Notes under the pieces: generated by a model
Told to the model about the DNA's origin: nothing
Databases searched by the model: none
Seen by the model: only the letters and a program-made list of their open reading frames with translations
Translations under genes and position numbers: made by a program
Part shown: in pieces, positions 1-12,060 of the stretch
Position numbering within the stretch: position 1 is the first letter of the stretch
How the letters are laid out: the number at the start of each line of letters is the position of its first letter
Assembly (NCBI RefSeq): GCF_038502225.1
Contig: NC_091298.1
Span: forward strand, 43,740,663 to 43,804,662
From: Cherax quadricarinatus
Lineage: Eukaryota > Arthropoda > Malacostraca > Decapoda > Parastacidae
Reading direction: 5' to 3'
Length of the DNA: 64,000 bases

Positions 1-108
1 TTATGGACATGTTGTTATGCACAGACTCCCGAGGTTATCCTGCCGTCTAGTACGTTATGGACATGTTGTTATACACAGACTCCCGAGGTTATCCTGCCGT
101 CTAGTACG
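1..108. repeat. 54-bp direct tandem duplication
   Basis: Two adjacent 54-bp units (1-54 and 55-108) differ at a single visible position (tgcaca against taca ca at the tenth to fifteenth bases of the second line of the unit). Bases 109-219 that follow hold nothing recognisable. Confidence 0.85.
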
Positions 109-219
109 TATCACTAAGAAGAGGAAATAGGTCTAAGAAATTATCCTAGAGAAACTATGCATTAGAGATCAGTAACACGGGAACGTGTGAGTAAAATTTA
201 AGCTCCTCACATACTTCAT

Positions 220-296
220 GGTCGTGTGTAGTAAGCTCCCATCCTTCCTTCTTCAGCTTGATTACCTGGTCTTTGACGGTTTTCTTCCTGATGTGT
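220..296 (-). pseudogene. LINE-B fragment, endonuclease-RT linker
   Basis: The bases match the linker between endonuclease and reverse transcriptase in the longer LINE-B copies (compare 56610-56690 and 58500-58575, where the minus strand reads through VKDQVIRLR). It is a short relic. Its 5' break on the minus strand lies at the TG tract 297-345, as in most LINE-B fragments here. Confidence 0.6.
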
Positions 297-345
297 ATGT
301 GTGTGTGAGTTTATGGGGATGTATGTGTGTGTGCCTGTGTGTATG

Positions 346-478
346 TACTCAGGAATACGTGGTTGCAGGGTCGAGTCATGGCTCCTGGTTCTGCTTCTTC
401 GCTAGTCGCTACTACATCAGCTCTCTCATTGCTCCGAGAGCCGTATCATACCTCTTCTTAAAGCTATGTATGTGTGGG
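346..478 (-). pseudogene. LINE-B 3'-terminal fragment
   Basis: Minus-strand 3' end of LINE-B, recognised by the conserved 3'UTR words (ggttgcaggGTCGAG, CTCCTGG, TTAAAGCTATGTATG on the plus strand) shared with 975-1127, 15262-15400 and 56787-56910. It is separated from the next LINE-B piece (220-296) by a short (TG)n, giving a head-to-tail pair on the minus strand. Confidence 0.65.
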
Positions 479-808
479 TGTGATGAATGGTTTGAAAAAC
501 CGACAAGTTGAAGATTGAGACAATTATGCAGCATATGGGAATCTTTATTCAGGAAACGTTTCGCCACACAGTGGCTTCATCAGTCCAATACAAAGAGGAA
601 GGCGTAAGGTGAGGAGGAGTATGAGGTAATCAGTCCCTCAGCCTGGAGTCGATGTGTTCAGTCCATCAGTCTTGTAGAATGTACAGCATAGGGCCGTAGA
701 CGTGGCATATATACTGTAGTGAGGTGAGGTGAAGCAGGCGGAGGCGGGGTCATAGTGGTACCATCCACTAGTTGAAGTAGGTCTTCGTCCAAAGGTTGAA
801 CAAGTGTA
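479..808 (-). mobile_element. Hammerhead-like repeat element, family A, single copy
   Basis: About 330 bp nearly identical to the units at 29166-29540 and 29540-29760 and to the inverted units at 29761-30210. It starts with the shared tail ACCGACAAGTTG in a gatgaatgg-ttgaaaaacc context and ends at gttgaacaagtgt. It contains the ribozyme-like motif 543-595. No ORF is supported. I infer a non-autonomous retroelement; the tail and core resemble the other ribozyme-bearing elements in the window. Confidence 0.7.
543..595 (-). ncRNA. Hammerhead-ribozyme-like motif, family A
   Basis: Read on the minus strand: stem I 5' strand with TATT and GGA, core CTGATGA plus an extra A, stem II GCCAC-TGT-GTGGC, then GAAACGTT and TCC, which pairs with GGA. 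Stem III is only AC/GU with no loop, as in minimal type I hammerheads that act as dimers. Predicted cleavage is after GAAACGTT. The extra A between A9 and stem II is non-canonical, so activity is not assured. Confidence 0.6.
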
Positions 809-832
809 TGTGTTGAACATGTGTGTGTTGAA

Positions 833-834
833 CA

Positions 835-868
<34 letters not shown>

Positions 869-875
869 TGTATGT

Positions 876-965
<90 letters not shown>
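833..965. repeat. (TG)n microsatellite
   Basis: Near-continuous TG dinucleotides with a few TATG interruptions. It adjoins the LINE-B 3' end at 966, whose minus-strand terminus GGTGAGTAC runs into AC repeats. HTHT/CVCV open frames here are repeat artefacts. Confidence 0.95.
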
Positions 966-968
<3 letters not shown>

Positions 969-1127
969 AACCTAATTGTACTCACCTAATTGTGGTTGCA
1001 GGGGTCGAAACTCAGCTCATGGCCCCGCCTCTTCACTGATCGTTTCTAGGTCCTCACTTTCTCTGCTTCCTGAACTTTGTCATACCTCGTCTTAAAGCTA
1101 TGTATGGTTCCTGCCTCAACTACATGC
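966..1127 (-). pseudogene. LINE-B 3'-terminal fragment
   Basis: Minus-strand 3'UTR of LINE-B ending in the typical GGTGAGTAC-(AC)n junction (plus strand GTACTCACC, here duplicated as actaacctaattgtactcacc). Its 5' break at about 1127 lies at a second (AC)n tract (1128-1240), so the fragment sits between two AC tracts. Confidence 0.7.
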
Positions 1128-1149
1128 ATGTATGTGTGCGTGTGCGTGC

Positions 1150-1231
<82 letters not shown>

Positions 1232-1240
1232 GTGTGTGTC
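1128..1240. repeat. (TG)n microsatellite
   Basis: TG dinucleotide tract with some TGCG interruptions at both ends. It forms the 5' boundary of the truncated LINE-B fragment 966-1127. Confidence 0.95.
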
Positions 1241-2600
1241 TTCTGCAAGGAAGAGCACTGAGTTGTGTAATGATGACATGAAAGTGAGGGGAAATTAATA
1301 AAACAAAATACCATATATATCATTTAAAGTATTTTTACAACATAAACCACCAAGAGAAGGGGAACTATATGATCATCAGGACAAAAATGTGCTGAAGAAA
1401 ATTAAATAAACAATTTATTTAGAAAAATATGGTGAGAAACTAATCGGATGAAATCGCTGGATATTTTAAGAAGGTTCAGAATGTGAATAACTGACGTATG
1501 TTAATAGAGGAATAGAGACAGAAAAGACGACAATGAGGAGGCTGAAGGTGTGATATTTATATCAGTGTAGAGTAAACGATTGACGAAATTAGAAGATGAA
1601 GGGTAGGTACTAAAGAGGGGATGTTAATTAAGGTAGTTTCGTTATTAAGAAATTAGGTATCAAGATATTTTGGTTAAGCAGTGACATAAGTCTGTAGTGG
1701 ACAGGTGGTGTAGAGAACCTGTGAAAAAAAAAACGCATGGGAACAATAAAATTTTGGTAGAATAGGGCTTTCTCCTCAGCCGGCATATCAGCCGGATAGG
1801 AGTTAGTGGATACAAGTGACTTTGGAGATACAGACTGTAATCACGGTAATATTTATGAAAGAATTAAAGGAATCCAATTACTCATGTTCAGATTTTTGTA
1901 GTTTGAACAACACTGCACTTCCTGGTCTGGGTGCGGATATTTCGTTGCGATGGATGACGACTCGATCATGAGATCTGTCTGCTATAAAAAAAATATAATT
2001 AAGGAGTATAAATTTTCTTAATGGGGTTAATGGTGTCGTGTAAATATGTATGAACACATGTTTGCACATATGTTTATGAGTTACACTTCTCGATAAGGTC
2101 ATATGCCTGTATCGAGAGAACGAAGGCACACGACACATCAGCTTCAGAGCCTATAGTGGTACTGCCACACTGACGAATTCCTTCACAATTATACGCGGGT
2201 GGTTAATCGCCCTCCTGCCGGGTATATCTACACCATAAACACTTCAAACTGACGATTTATTGCCACTCCTCAGTCATGTTTTGGCACTGCCACAGGTGCG
2301 CTTGTGGATTATTGGTAGACTTCTTACTTCTTTTTGCTTCTTTCTTCGTTTGAAAGAGTTATAGTGAGTTCATGGGTAAGAGATGTATGGGTAGTTGGAT
2401 TTTTTTTAAGTGTGTGCGTTGGCTCGGGGTGTGTGAACGTGCTTGTCGTGGGCAAGTGGATTTGTTTTTGGGTTGGGGAATGGTGGGTGGATGGGTCATG
2501 CCACCCCCCTCTGATAATGGGGTCTTCCTGCTGCTCACACTAAGTCACGCCCACTGGAACTTAATTTGGTCCCGAGCGAGGTCTGCGGGGAGTGATTGAC
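1241..2600. other. Unassigned AT-rich sequence
   Basis: No gene, transposon domain or tandem structure is recognisable. Short frames at 1878-2138 and 2334-2599 show no family motifs and are treated as chance. Confidence 0.6.
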
Positions 2601-4030
<1,430 letters not shown>

Positions 4031-4342
4031 AAAATACTGCGTGGAATAGATTGGGTGGACAGAGACAGGATGTTCCAGAGATGGGACACAGAAACAAGGG
4101 GTCACAATTGGAAGTTGAAGGCTCAGATGAGTCAGAGAGATGTTAGGAAGTATTTCTTCAGCCACAGAGTTGTTAGGAAGTGGAACAGCCTGACAAGTGA
4201 TGTAGTGGAGGCAGGAACAATACATAGTTTCAAGACGAGGTATGATAAAGCTCATGGAGCAGAGAGAGGGAGGATCCAGTAGCGGTCAGTGAAGAAGCGG
4301 GGCCAGGAGCTAAATATCGACCCCTGCAACCACAATTAGGTG
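4031..4342 (+). pseudogene. LINE-B C-terminus and 3' end
   Basis: In frame from 4031 to the stop at 4282, the translation begins KILRGIDWVDRDRMF and ends in a segment with KWNSL and TIHSFKTRYDKA, matching the C-terminus of the LINE-B ORFs at 15412 and 56839. The 3'UTR ends GGTGAGTATACACAC at about 4342. The 5' break is exactly at the long (AC)n tract. Confidence 0.85.
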
Positions 4343-4344
4343 AG

Positions 4345-4385
<41 letters not shown>

Positions 4386-4425
4386 CCTGGAGCTTGGAAT
4401 CGACCCCTGCAACCTCAACTAGGTG

Positions 4426-4500
<75 letters not shown>
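4343..4500 (+). repeat. (AC)n - LINE-B 3' stub - (AC)n
   Basis: (AC)n at 4343-4382, then a 46-bp stub of the LINE-B 3' terminus (4383-4428: CGACCCCTGCAACC, then AGGTGAGTAC), then (AC)n at 4429-4500. This is a third consecutive LINE-B 3' end joined through AC repeats. Confidence 0.85.
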
Positions 4501-4502
<2 letters not shown>

Positions 4503-4759
4503 TACAGGCAACTGTGCAGAGTAGGCAGCAGGGAGAGAAGAATAATAGTAATGTGACGAGGAGGCAGGAAGGGGAAGAGAGAGAGATGGAGAAGAATGAT
4601 AATGGAAGCGAACAGCGGGGCGATGGGGGAAAAGGAGACGGTAAAAAAAATTGTGTATGGATAATACCGATATCATTAAAAGCAACTGGCTCTTCCAGAG
4701 TATTAGGAAGAGTCGTTCATTAGTAAGATGGGAGGGGAGTGACAGTCCTGCGAGGAAGT

Positions 4760-4819
<60 letters not shown>

Positions 4820-5200
4820 TGGAGAAAAGATTGTTATTAAGAGAGTGGACATGGGGGTATACAGTAAAAACAACCGAGAACAAGTGTCAGACATACTAAG
4901 GCTGTCTTCTGAGAAAACTAAACTCTTTGAATCATAAAAGGTTCCCACCTCACTCTCCACTTCATCTCCCAGCTCCTTGGAAGAACAAGTTAGCGAAGGA
5001 ACACAATATAGTAATCTACTCCTACCATCATTACTATTACTACTACTGTTATTACTGCTAATACAAATACCAGTACTGCTACTACTACTACTACAACTAC
5101 TATTACCGCCACTCATAATCTCAAGCTATGACCAACAGACGTCCGTATTACTGAGAAGCCAGACTCTTCCACAGTCACTTTCCACTGGGTAATTATCGAG
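4501..5200. other. Non-coding, (GA)n and (ACT)n tracts
   Basis: Contains (GA)n at 4765-4816 and imperfect ACT/ACA triplets at 5020-5110. No supported gene; frames such as 4703-5116 are driven by the repeats. Confidence 0.7.
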
Positions 5201-5410
5201 AATGTATAACAAGTGTAAGTGAATTTGTAAGTGCCAGCAATGAACATTTTGATACTAAGTTTAAAGTTGATTTATCAAAATATTTACCCAACTGTTTCTT
5301 AAATATTTATAATGAATTTTCCGGATATGGTAGTGTTTTCAGTGTTCTGCGTGTCTTTGTGAATATAAAATTGATGTCCATGTTTTGATTATATCTATTT
5401 TGCACAAATA

Positions 5411-5556
5411 ACTCGTACATGGAATGGAGCTTATGAGGACGTTTCGATCTGACTTGGATCATTAACAAGTGTGTAACCAGTTAATGATCCAAGTTGGACT
5501 GAAACGTTGTCATAAGTTTTTCCTTTCTATGTGCGAGTTATTTGTGTATTGTTCCA
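5411..5556. mobile_element. Family D inverted pair (GAAACGT repeat)
   Basis: A minus copy (5411-5466) and a plus copy (5480-5556) face each other around a short spacer. Each has a hairpin (GATC or TCCAA arms) followed by GAAACGTY, CATAAG and a distal GTGCGAGTTATTTGTGT. The same family occurs at 21925-21970, 36232-36290, 49442-49497, 49955-50008 and 50259-50325. Unlike families A, B and E, I cannot find a convincing hammerhead core strand upstream of the hairpin. Confidence 0.55.
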
Positions 5557-6485
5557 TTCACTCTATTGTGCCTTTTTATTTTCTATCTATCATTTTTTTT
5601 TAATTTTCACATTGCTGAAGTACCTTGCATTTCAAATCACTTTTTTGTGCGTGTATCTATAGTTTTGAAAATCTATTTAAATTTTAATTAAATTTCGTAA
5701 TAGATTTTGCTACCTCAGAAAAATATCAAGTGTAGGTTTTTAAATGTATTATCGTATTGTTAGCTTTTCAGTGACTGTTTTAGCACTGATACCTGTCACT
5801 CTTTACAGTTTGTTTGCCTTTCTCCAGTCACTATAACCATAATTAAAGTGTACTCAAAGTGTATTGCAGTGCATTGAAACTGCTCTTTGATGAATGCACT
5901 CTAGAGATGAAGTATAGCTGATGGGCCGTCTTAGAGCTATGTTTAAGACATGTTGGAGACGTGTTGTGAAAGTACACGGGCCGCGTTGGAGCCCTGATGG
6001 GAAAGAGCTAAAGCCTAATTCATTTCTTTGCTGAGGTCGTGTCGAGGAAACAACGGGGATGCGTTTAAGCCGTCTAATAGCCGAACTGGAATCTAGTAGA
6101 AGCCGTGTTGGACCCACAATGTAAACACTTCAACCTCTACTACAAATGCAATAATTTCTATCAACTTCCTCAGCGCTTCTTAATGGTGTGTCGCAACAAT
6201 CCAGTATCCAGTCAGTCAGTCAGGTGAGTTCAAGGGAATCCATCAACGCTTGCCTAACTTACAGGCGTGACCTGCTTGCGCTACTGGAATTTTCCATTGG
6301 TGATTCCACCTCCTACTTCTTCATGTCACCTGCTCGCAGTGTATAATCCACTTACCCGCTCATATGCTGAAATTTTCTCAAGAATGGTGGACTAAACACG
6401 TCGACTCAAAGCTGAGGAACTAATTACCTCAAACTCATTCTCATCTTCCACCACTGATCTCTGTTCCTGACTGACGAAGCCACTT
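5557..6485. other. Unassigned AT-rich sequence
   Basis: No recognisable gene or transposon motif. The short minus frame at 5854-6117 has no family features. Confidence 0.55.
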
Positions 6486-7385
6486 GTTGGCGAAGATTTC
6501 TCGAACGTTGACGAAGATTTTCGAACGTTAGCGAAGATTTTCGAACGTTGACGAAGATTTCCAAACGTTGACGATGATTTCCATACGTTGACGATGATTT
6601 CCAAACGTTGACGATGATTTCCAAACGTTGACGATGATTTCCAAACGTTGACGATGATTTCCAAACGTTGACGATGATTTCCAAACGTTGACGATGATTT
6701 CCAAACGTTGACGATGATTTCCAAACGTTGACGATGATTTCCAAACGTTGACGATGATTTCCAAACGTTGACGATGATTTCCAAACGTTGACGATGATTT
6801 CCAAACGTTGACGATGATTTCCAAACGTTGACGAAGATTTCCAAACGTTGACGAAGATTTCCAAACGTTGACGATGATTTCCAAACGTTGACGATGATTT
6901 CCAAACGTTGACGAAGATTTCCAAACGTTGACGATGATTTCCAAACGTTGACGAAGATTTCCAAACGATTTTCCAAACGTTGACGATGATTTCCAAACGT
7001 TGACGATGATTTCCAAACGTTGACGAAGATTTCCAAACGTTGACGAAGATTTCCAAACGTTGACGAAGATTTCCAAACGTTGACGAAGATTTCCAAACGT
7101 TGACGAAGATTTCCAAACGTTGACGAAGATTTCCAAACGTTGACGAAGATTTCCAAACGTTGACGAAGATTTCCAAACGTTGACGAAGATTTCCAAACGT
7201 TGACGAAGATTTCCAAACGTTGACGAAGATTTCCAAACGTTGACGAAGATTTCCAAACGTTGACGAAGATTTCCAAACGTTGACGAAGATTTCCAAACGT
7301 TGACGAAGATTTCCAAACGTTGACGAAGATTTCCAAACGTTGACGAAGATTTCCAAACGTTGACGAAGATTTCCAAATGTTGCAA
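6486..7385. repeat. 20-bp satellite array
   Basis: About 45 units of gttgacgaWgatttccaaac, where W is T in most units left of about 6830, mixed between 6830 and 7020, and A in all units to the right. A partial unit marks an unequal exchange at about 6966-6980. Because 20 is not a multiple of 3 and the unit lacks stops, all three minus frames are open for 285-343 codons (repeating SSTFGNLRQRLEIFVNVWK). There is no start context or unique domain, so I do not call a protein. Confidence 0.95.
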
Positions 7386-7610
7386 AAGTTTCTAATTTTT
7401 CGACATATATGTAAACAGCTCAATTGTTGCTAATTCGTCTTCATTACCCAAAATAAGAAAAATAATATAATTCCAATGTTTTGTGTAATTAAAATTTCTT
7501 TCGTGTTTGGTTAATTCTGACTTCAGAACTGAAATTAACATTCTCGATTATATAGTGAATTAGTTATGTAGTGTTATTATTTTATTTTATGTGACTATTC
7601 TTCTTCTTAT
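7386..7610. other. AT-rich spacer
   Basis: No recognisable feature between the 20-bp satellite and the triplet microsatellite. Confidence 0.5.
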
Positions 7611-7626
7611 TATTGGTACTCTTCTT

Positions 7627-7709
<83 letters not shown>

Positions 7710-7710
7710 C
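7611..7710. repeat. (TTC)n(TTA)n microsatellite
   Basis: A TTC block grades into a TTA/ATT block. It abuts the minus-strand 3' end of LINE-C (7711), so it may derive from that element's tail. Confidence 0.95.
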
Positions 7711-8265
7711 AAGATACTGGCGGCCTCCCACCGAGGTAGGGTCACCCGAAAAGAAACAGTTTCATCATCACTCGCTCCGTCAGTGTGTAACCAGAAGGGC
7801 GCCGACACTACAGTTCAGATGCTCCTCCAATCTGCAGATATCCCCACCTTTCTTTCAGAATGCTGGTATTGTACTTCCTGGCTCCAGGACTCAAGTCAGG
7901 GTAACAAGTTTTACTGAATCTCTTCACAAAATATTGCCTTGCTCACACTCCAACAGGCAATCAAATCTCAAAAACCATTTGCCTCCACAACTCCTATCTA
8001 ACACACTTCACACGCCTGCCACGCACACAATACCTCCTTTACGAACTCCTTCAAACCTTTGCAAAGGTGACCCTTACCCCGCCTTCCCTCCACTACTAAT
8101 TTATACACCCTTCTAGTCCTTCTATTTTGTTCCACCCTCTCTAAATGTCCGAACTACCTCAACAACCCTTCTTCATTTCTCTGGATAATACTTTTACTAA
8201 CTTCGCACATCTTCCTAATCTCCAAGCTACGAATTCTCTGTATAATATTTACACCACAAAGCATC
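7711..8265 (-). pseudogene. LINE-C 3' fragment
   Basis: Minus strand matches the 3' half of the LINE-C copy at 38200-38945: the translation includes GVNIIQRIRSLEIR and EEGLLRWFGHLER in the C-terminal region. The 3'UTR ends in the word GGTGGGAGGCCGCC, like the GGTGGGAGACGACC near 38930. Frameshifts and stops are frequent. C-terminal region of a non-LTR reverse transcriptase; clade uncertain. Confidence 0.75.
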
Positions 8266-8330
8266 ACACGTTCAAGGTAGTAGGTTGGTAGACAGTAAGC
8301 ACCCGGGGTGGAACTGCAGTCTTCCCAAAT
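8266..8330. repeat. Dispersed repeat word shared with 14617-14667
   Basis: Contains GTAGTAGGTTGGTAGACAG followed by CACCCGGGG, the reverse complement of the segment ending at 14667. The two copies flank different sequences, which suggests a small dispersed element. Nothing is recognised between 8331 and 8634. Confidence 0.5.
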
Positions 8331-8634
8331 GAGCCTAAAACGGAAATTTGTAATTGTTTTACACAGTGATAGGATTGCGGGTGTCTTTTTCTGGGACTTA
8401 TATTTCGATAACACTACACAATCATATACATGTATATGTATACACACCCATCTGAGTTTTCTTCTCTTTTCTTCATAGTTTCTTGTTCTTATTTATTTCC
8501 TACCATGTCCATGGAAAAGTAGAATAAGAATCCTCCCTATGTAAGCCATGTGTGTCATAGACGCAGACTAAGATGCCGTGGGCAAAAGATTTGTAACCTC
8601 TACTTCTGTATAAACTGCTAAAAATAAGAAGAAA

Positions 8635-8905
8635 AACTTTAACTTTGGATGTTTGAATGTATGTGGATATAGTGCAGATGATTAGAAAGAGATGAATACC
8701 ATTGTTATGAATGAAAAGAAGATGGATGATCTAGCTCTCAGCGAAACAAAGATGAACTGGCAGGAGAGCTTCAGTGAGTGGAAATAAGTGGGATTAGGTC
8801 AGGGTTATCTGAAAGATTTAGGGATAATGAAGGATCAGTTATGGCAAGAAAAGTGTGAAAAATAAATAAATTCAAGGATTATGTGGAGTAAAATAAAGGT
8901 CGGAT
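8635..8905 (+). pseudogene. Probable LINE endonuclease N-terminal relic
   Basis: The plus strand reads LNFGCLNVCGYSADD and then, past stops, DDLALSETKMNW. This resembles the start of an APE-type endonuclease domain (conserved N and the ET catalytic pair) in non-LTR elements. It carries several stops and is only about 270 bp. Assignment to LINE-C is a guess. Confidence 0.4.
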
Positions 8906-9468
8906 GCGAAACTTGGGTTGTTAGTATTGTTGTTGTTGTTGTTGCTGCTGCTGCTGTTGTTATTACTGATTTCTAACGCCAGTTCTATATATACGTGAGT
9001 TTTTGTGTCCTTCTTTATAATAAATTTAATACTGACTAATTAACGTTCCAAATTTAATGTGAAGGCACAACCTGGCCGCAGTGTGGTCTTTTTTTCTATT
9101 TTAAATAATATAAATGCCCTTACACTAGGCAGGTCGTTTACCCTTTAGGAGCCAGGACTTTTATTTACGTTACGCAGTAAAAAGGCGTAACATGAGGGCC
9201 TGAAGGGATGAATTATTAAGTTTAGAAGGATAATTCACATTTAAATGAAGCATTAAAATATTATAATAACGTTTCACAGGTATTATTAATACTGTTATTT
9301 TTCTGCTTGATTTTTGTGTGTGCACATTTAGTGATTTAGGGAGTTATTTAATAATAATAATTCTCTATGAATAATCATTTAATGTACCTATGTACTTTGC
9401 TGTGTGATTTATTGTTTTATATAAGCAATTTCTACTGTAATAAGCGTTTTTTGCTATTAATTTCTAAG
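8906..9468. other. Unassigned AT-rich sequence with a short (GTT/GCT)n
   Basis: A short triplet run lies near 8930-8960. No gene motif is seen. The segment could include the LTR or leader of the gag-bearing element that follows, but no LTR pair is visible. Confidence 0.45.
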
Positions 9469-10481
9469 ATGTCTGTAAGCAGTGGAAATTCTAGTGGTGA
9501 CAGTGGTCTGGAGTTTACCTGGAGTTTACCTGGAGAGAGTTCCGGGGGTCAACGCCCCCGCGGCCCGGTCTGTGACCAGGCCAGGTCTGGGAGGAGATCC
9601 TGGATCAAACCCCACTGCTAATAATGAGAGTAATAAAGCACAGATATTAAGACTAAAATTAGCTCTAATTATGGAAGAAAAAGATCTGAGAAGAATTGAA
9701 CGTTCTAGAGAAAGAGAAAGAGTCAGATATCTTTAGGGCTAAAGAGAGAGAGAGAGAGTGCGTTTGTTGCTTCACATAATGGAACAGGTAACAGGGTAGA
9801 CATATTTAATTTGGAACAAGGTATAAAGTCTGTCCCAAAATTTTTGGAAAAAATCCTGATAACTTTTTTCCTGTTTGAAAAAAAATAGCAAAATCCCAGA
9901 CGTGGCCAGACAGTAACTGGGCAACATTAGCCAGAACCCAGTTAATTGGTAAAGGGTTACAAACTGTTAGTTCTCTAGATGAACATGAATTTTCAGATTA
10001 AGAGAAGATGAAGGATGCTGTGTTACTGGCTTATCAGATATTGCCAGAGAGATATAGACAGATGTTTAGAGGTTTAAAGTTTCAGGAACGACAATCATTG
10101 ATGTCGCTACTGACTAAATGGCGCCGTTCCAAGGATGTTGTAGGTGATTTTGAAGGTGTAATTACTGTAATTTTATTAGAGGATCTTCTGAACAGTGTAC
10201 CTCCTGTAAGGCATATCCTGAGGTAAAAGATTTTAATGATTTTAAACATTCTCTAAAGTTAGAAGTAGTTATCACCCAGATTATGTTAATAATAATATTT
10301 CTCCGCCAATTAGGAGGAGTAAGAAATTTCACAGGTTTAAGCCAAACTTTTTTCAGCCTCATAATCCAAAGAGTTTTCAGCTTACTAATCACCAGAATCC
10401 TGGTTCCCAGGGATTTAAATCTACTTCCCAGTTACCTGCTCAACGAAGTGGTAAGTCAGTTACAGGTTCAAGAAAACAGGG
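9469..10481 (+). pseudogene. Gypsy-type LTR retrotransposon gag, degraded
   Basis: After ATG 9469 (MSVSSGNSSGDSG) the reading resumes past a SINE insertion as ESNKAQILRLKLALIMEEKD. Further down, in shifted frames, it reads FFPVFEKK, WPDSNWATLARTQLIGKG and MKDAVLLAYQILPERYRQMF. That order (FE, WP, WA, GKA-like, then AYxxVPExYRQ-like) is the SCAN-like gag core of many Ty3/Gypsy elements. The C-terminal part (HRFKPNFFQP, PAQRSGKS) is basic and disordered. Stops, frameshifts and an insertion make it non-functional. No protease, polymerase or LTR is recognised, and the sequence ends at the LINE-A fragment at 10482. Gag normally packages element RNA in a cytoplasmic capsid. Confidence 0.65.
9510..9612 (+). 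mobile_element. SINE fragment inserted in gag
   Basis: Contains GAGTTTACCTGGAG (duplicated), CCGGGGGTCAACGCCCCCG and GGTCTGTGACCAGG, the same words as the tail half of the SINE at 53085-53140. It splits the gag reading frame: codons before and after belong together but lie in different frames. Confidence 0.75.
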
Positions 10482-10830
10482 AACATAAGAACATAAGAAA
10501 GAAGGAACACTGCAATAGGCCTACTGACCCATGCGAAGCAGGTCCATGCCACAACTCTGCTTAGAACAATGGCCACCTAGTCAGGTCACTTCCACTTAAG
10601 CAAGTAGCACAGCACCAGACCTGGCAGCACAAGCTAGTCAGGTCCAACTCACACCCACCCACACCCACTCATGTATTTATCCCACCTATTTTTAAAACTA
10701 CACAACGTCTTAGCTTTTATACCGTACTCGGGAGTTTGTTCCACTCATCCACAACTCTATTACCAAACCAGTGCTTCCCTATATCCTTCCTGAATCTGAA
10801 TTTTTCCAACTTGAAACCATTGCTGCGAGA
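10482..10830 (-). pseudogene. LINE-A 3' end fragment
   Basis: Minus strand: translation RSNGFKLEKFRFRKDIGKH then WFGNRVVDEWNKLPS matches the C-terminus of the LINE-A RT at 26630-26730 and 31100-31220, followed by its 3'UTR and TTCTTATG-type terminus (plus strand aacataagaacataag). The 5' side merges into the 18-bp satellite, which seems to have grown inside this copy. Confidence 0.85.
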
Positions 10831-10835
10831 CCTTC

Positions 10836-11790
10836 CTCCAGTCTGTGATGTTCCCCCAGTCTGTAATGATCCACCAGTCTGTAATGTTCTACCAGTTTTT
10901 TATGTTCCCCCAGTTTCTGATGTTTCCCCAGTCTGTGATGTTTCCCCAGTCTGTAATGTTCCCCCAGTCTGTAATGTTCCCCCAGTCTGTGATGTTCCCC
11001 CAGTCTGTGATGTTCCCCCAGTCTGTGATGTTCTCCCAGTCTGTAATGTTCTCCCAGTCTGTAATGTTCTCCCAGTCTGTAATGTTCTCCCAGTCTGTAA
11101 TGTTCTACCAGTCTGTGATGTTCCTCCAGTTTCCGATGTTCCCCTAGTCTGTGATGTTCCACCAGTCTGTGATGTTCCCCCAGTCTGTGATGTTCCCCCA
11201 GTCTGTGATGTTCCCCCAGTCTGTGATGTTCCCCCAGTCTGTGATGTTCCCCCAGTCTGTGATGTTCCCCCAGTCTGTGATGTTCCCCCAGTCTGTGATG
11301 TTCCCCCAGTCTGTGATGTTCTGTGATGTTCCCCAGTCTGTGATGTTCCCCCAGTCTGTGATGTTCCCCCAGTCTGTGATGTTCCCCCAGTTTCCCCCAG
11401 TCTGTGATGTTCCCCCAGTCTGTGATGTTCCCCCAGTCTGTGATGTTCCAGTCTGTGATGTGATCCCCCCCCCCAGTCTGTGATGTTCCACCAGTCTGTG
11501 ATGTTCCCCCAGTCTGTGATGTTCCCGCAGTCTGTGATGTTCCATCTGTGATGTTCCCCCAGTCCCCCCAGTCTGTGATGTTCCCCAGTCTGTGATGTTC
11601 CCCCAGTCTGTGATGTTCCCCCAGTCTGTGATGTTCCCCCAGTCTGTGATGTTCCCCCAGTCTGTGATGTTCCCCCAGTCTGTGATGTTCCCCCAGTCTG
11701 TGATGTTCCACCAGTCTGTGATGTTCCACCAGTCTGTGATGTTCCACCAGTCTGTGATGTTCCATCAGTCTGTGATGTTCTACAGGTCTC
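10836..11790. repeat. 18-bp satellite array
   Basis: About 50 units of gatgttcccccagtctgt with variants (cca, ctc, gta). Units of 18 bp keep the frame, so the plus strand encodes a repeating PPVCDV hexapeptide and the minus strand GEHHRL over long frames. Neither has unique flanking sequence, so no protein is called. Indels cluster near 11320-11590. Confidence 0.95.
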
Positions 11791-12060
11791 CGATGCACAA
11801 GAAGTTGTTGATGTTCTTGCAGTGGCAGCACATTAATATTGTATTTATGTGAACGTGATAAACCCTCATGGATCATTCAGTGAATTTGTAATGCACTGCA
11901 GGGAGATTTGATGTAAGTTAGTGTATATGTAGTCCATAAGTCAACATATATCCTGTGAGCAGCTCTCAGCTACTTTGTATGACATTATCTTCCTGCTGTT
12001 ATCCACATACCTAGAACTCACCAGAAAAGGGAGGGGATGGGAGGGAGTTGCTGTTTCTAG
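11791..12060. other. Unassigned spacer
   Basis: No recognisable feature. Confidence 0.4.

Noticed and set aside
1878..2599. Small ORFs in the AT-rich stretch
   Set aside because: No family motifs, no splice or promoter evidence, and overlapping alternatives.
6392..7423. 343-codon minus-strand repeat protein
   Set aside because: The 20-bp unit is open in all three minus frames, so frame openness carries no information; no unique domain or signal.
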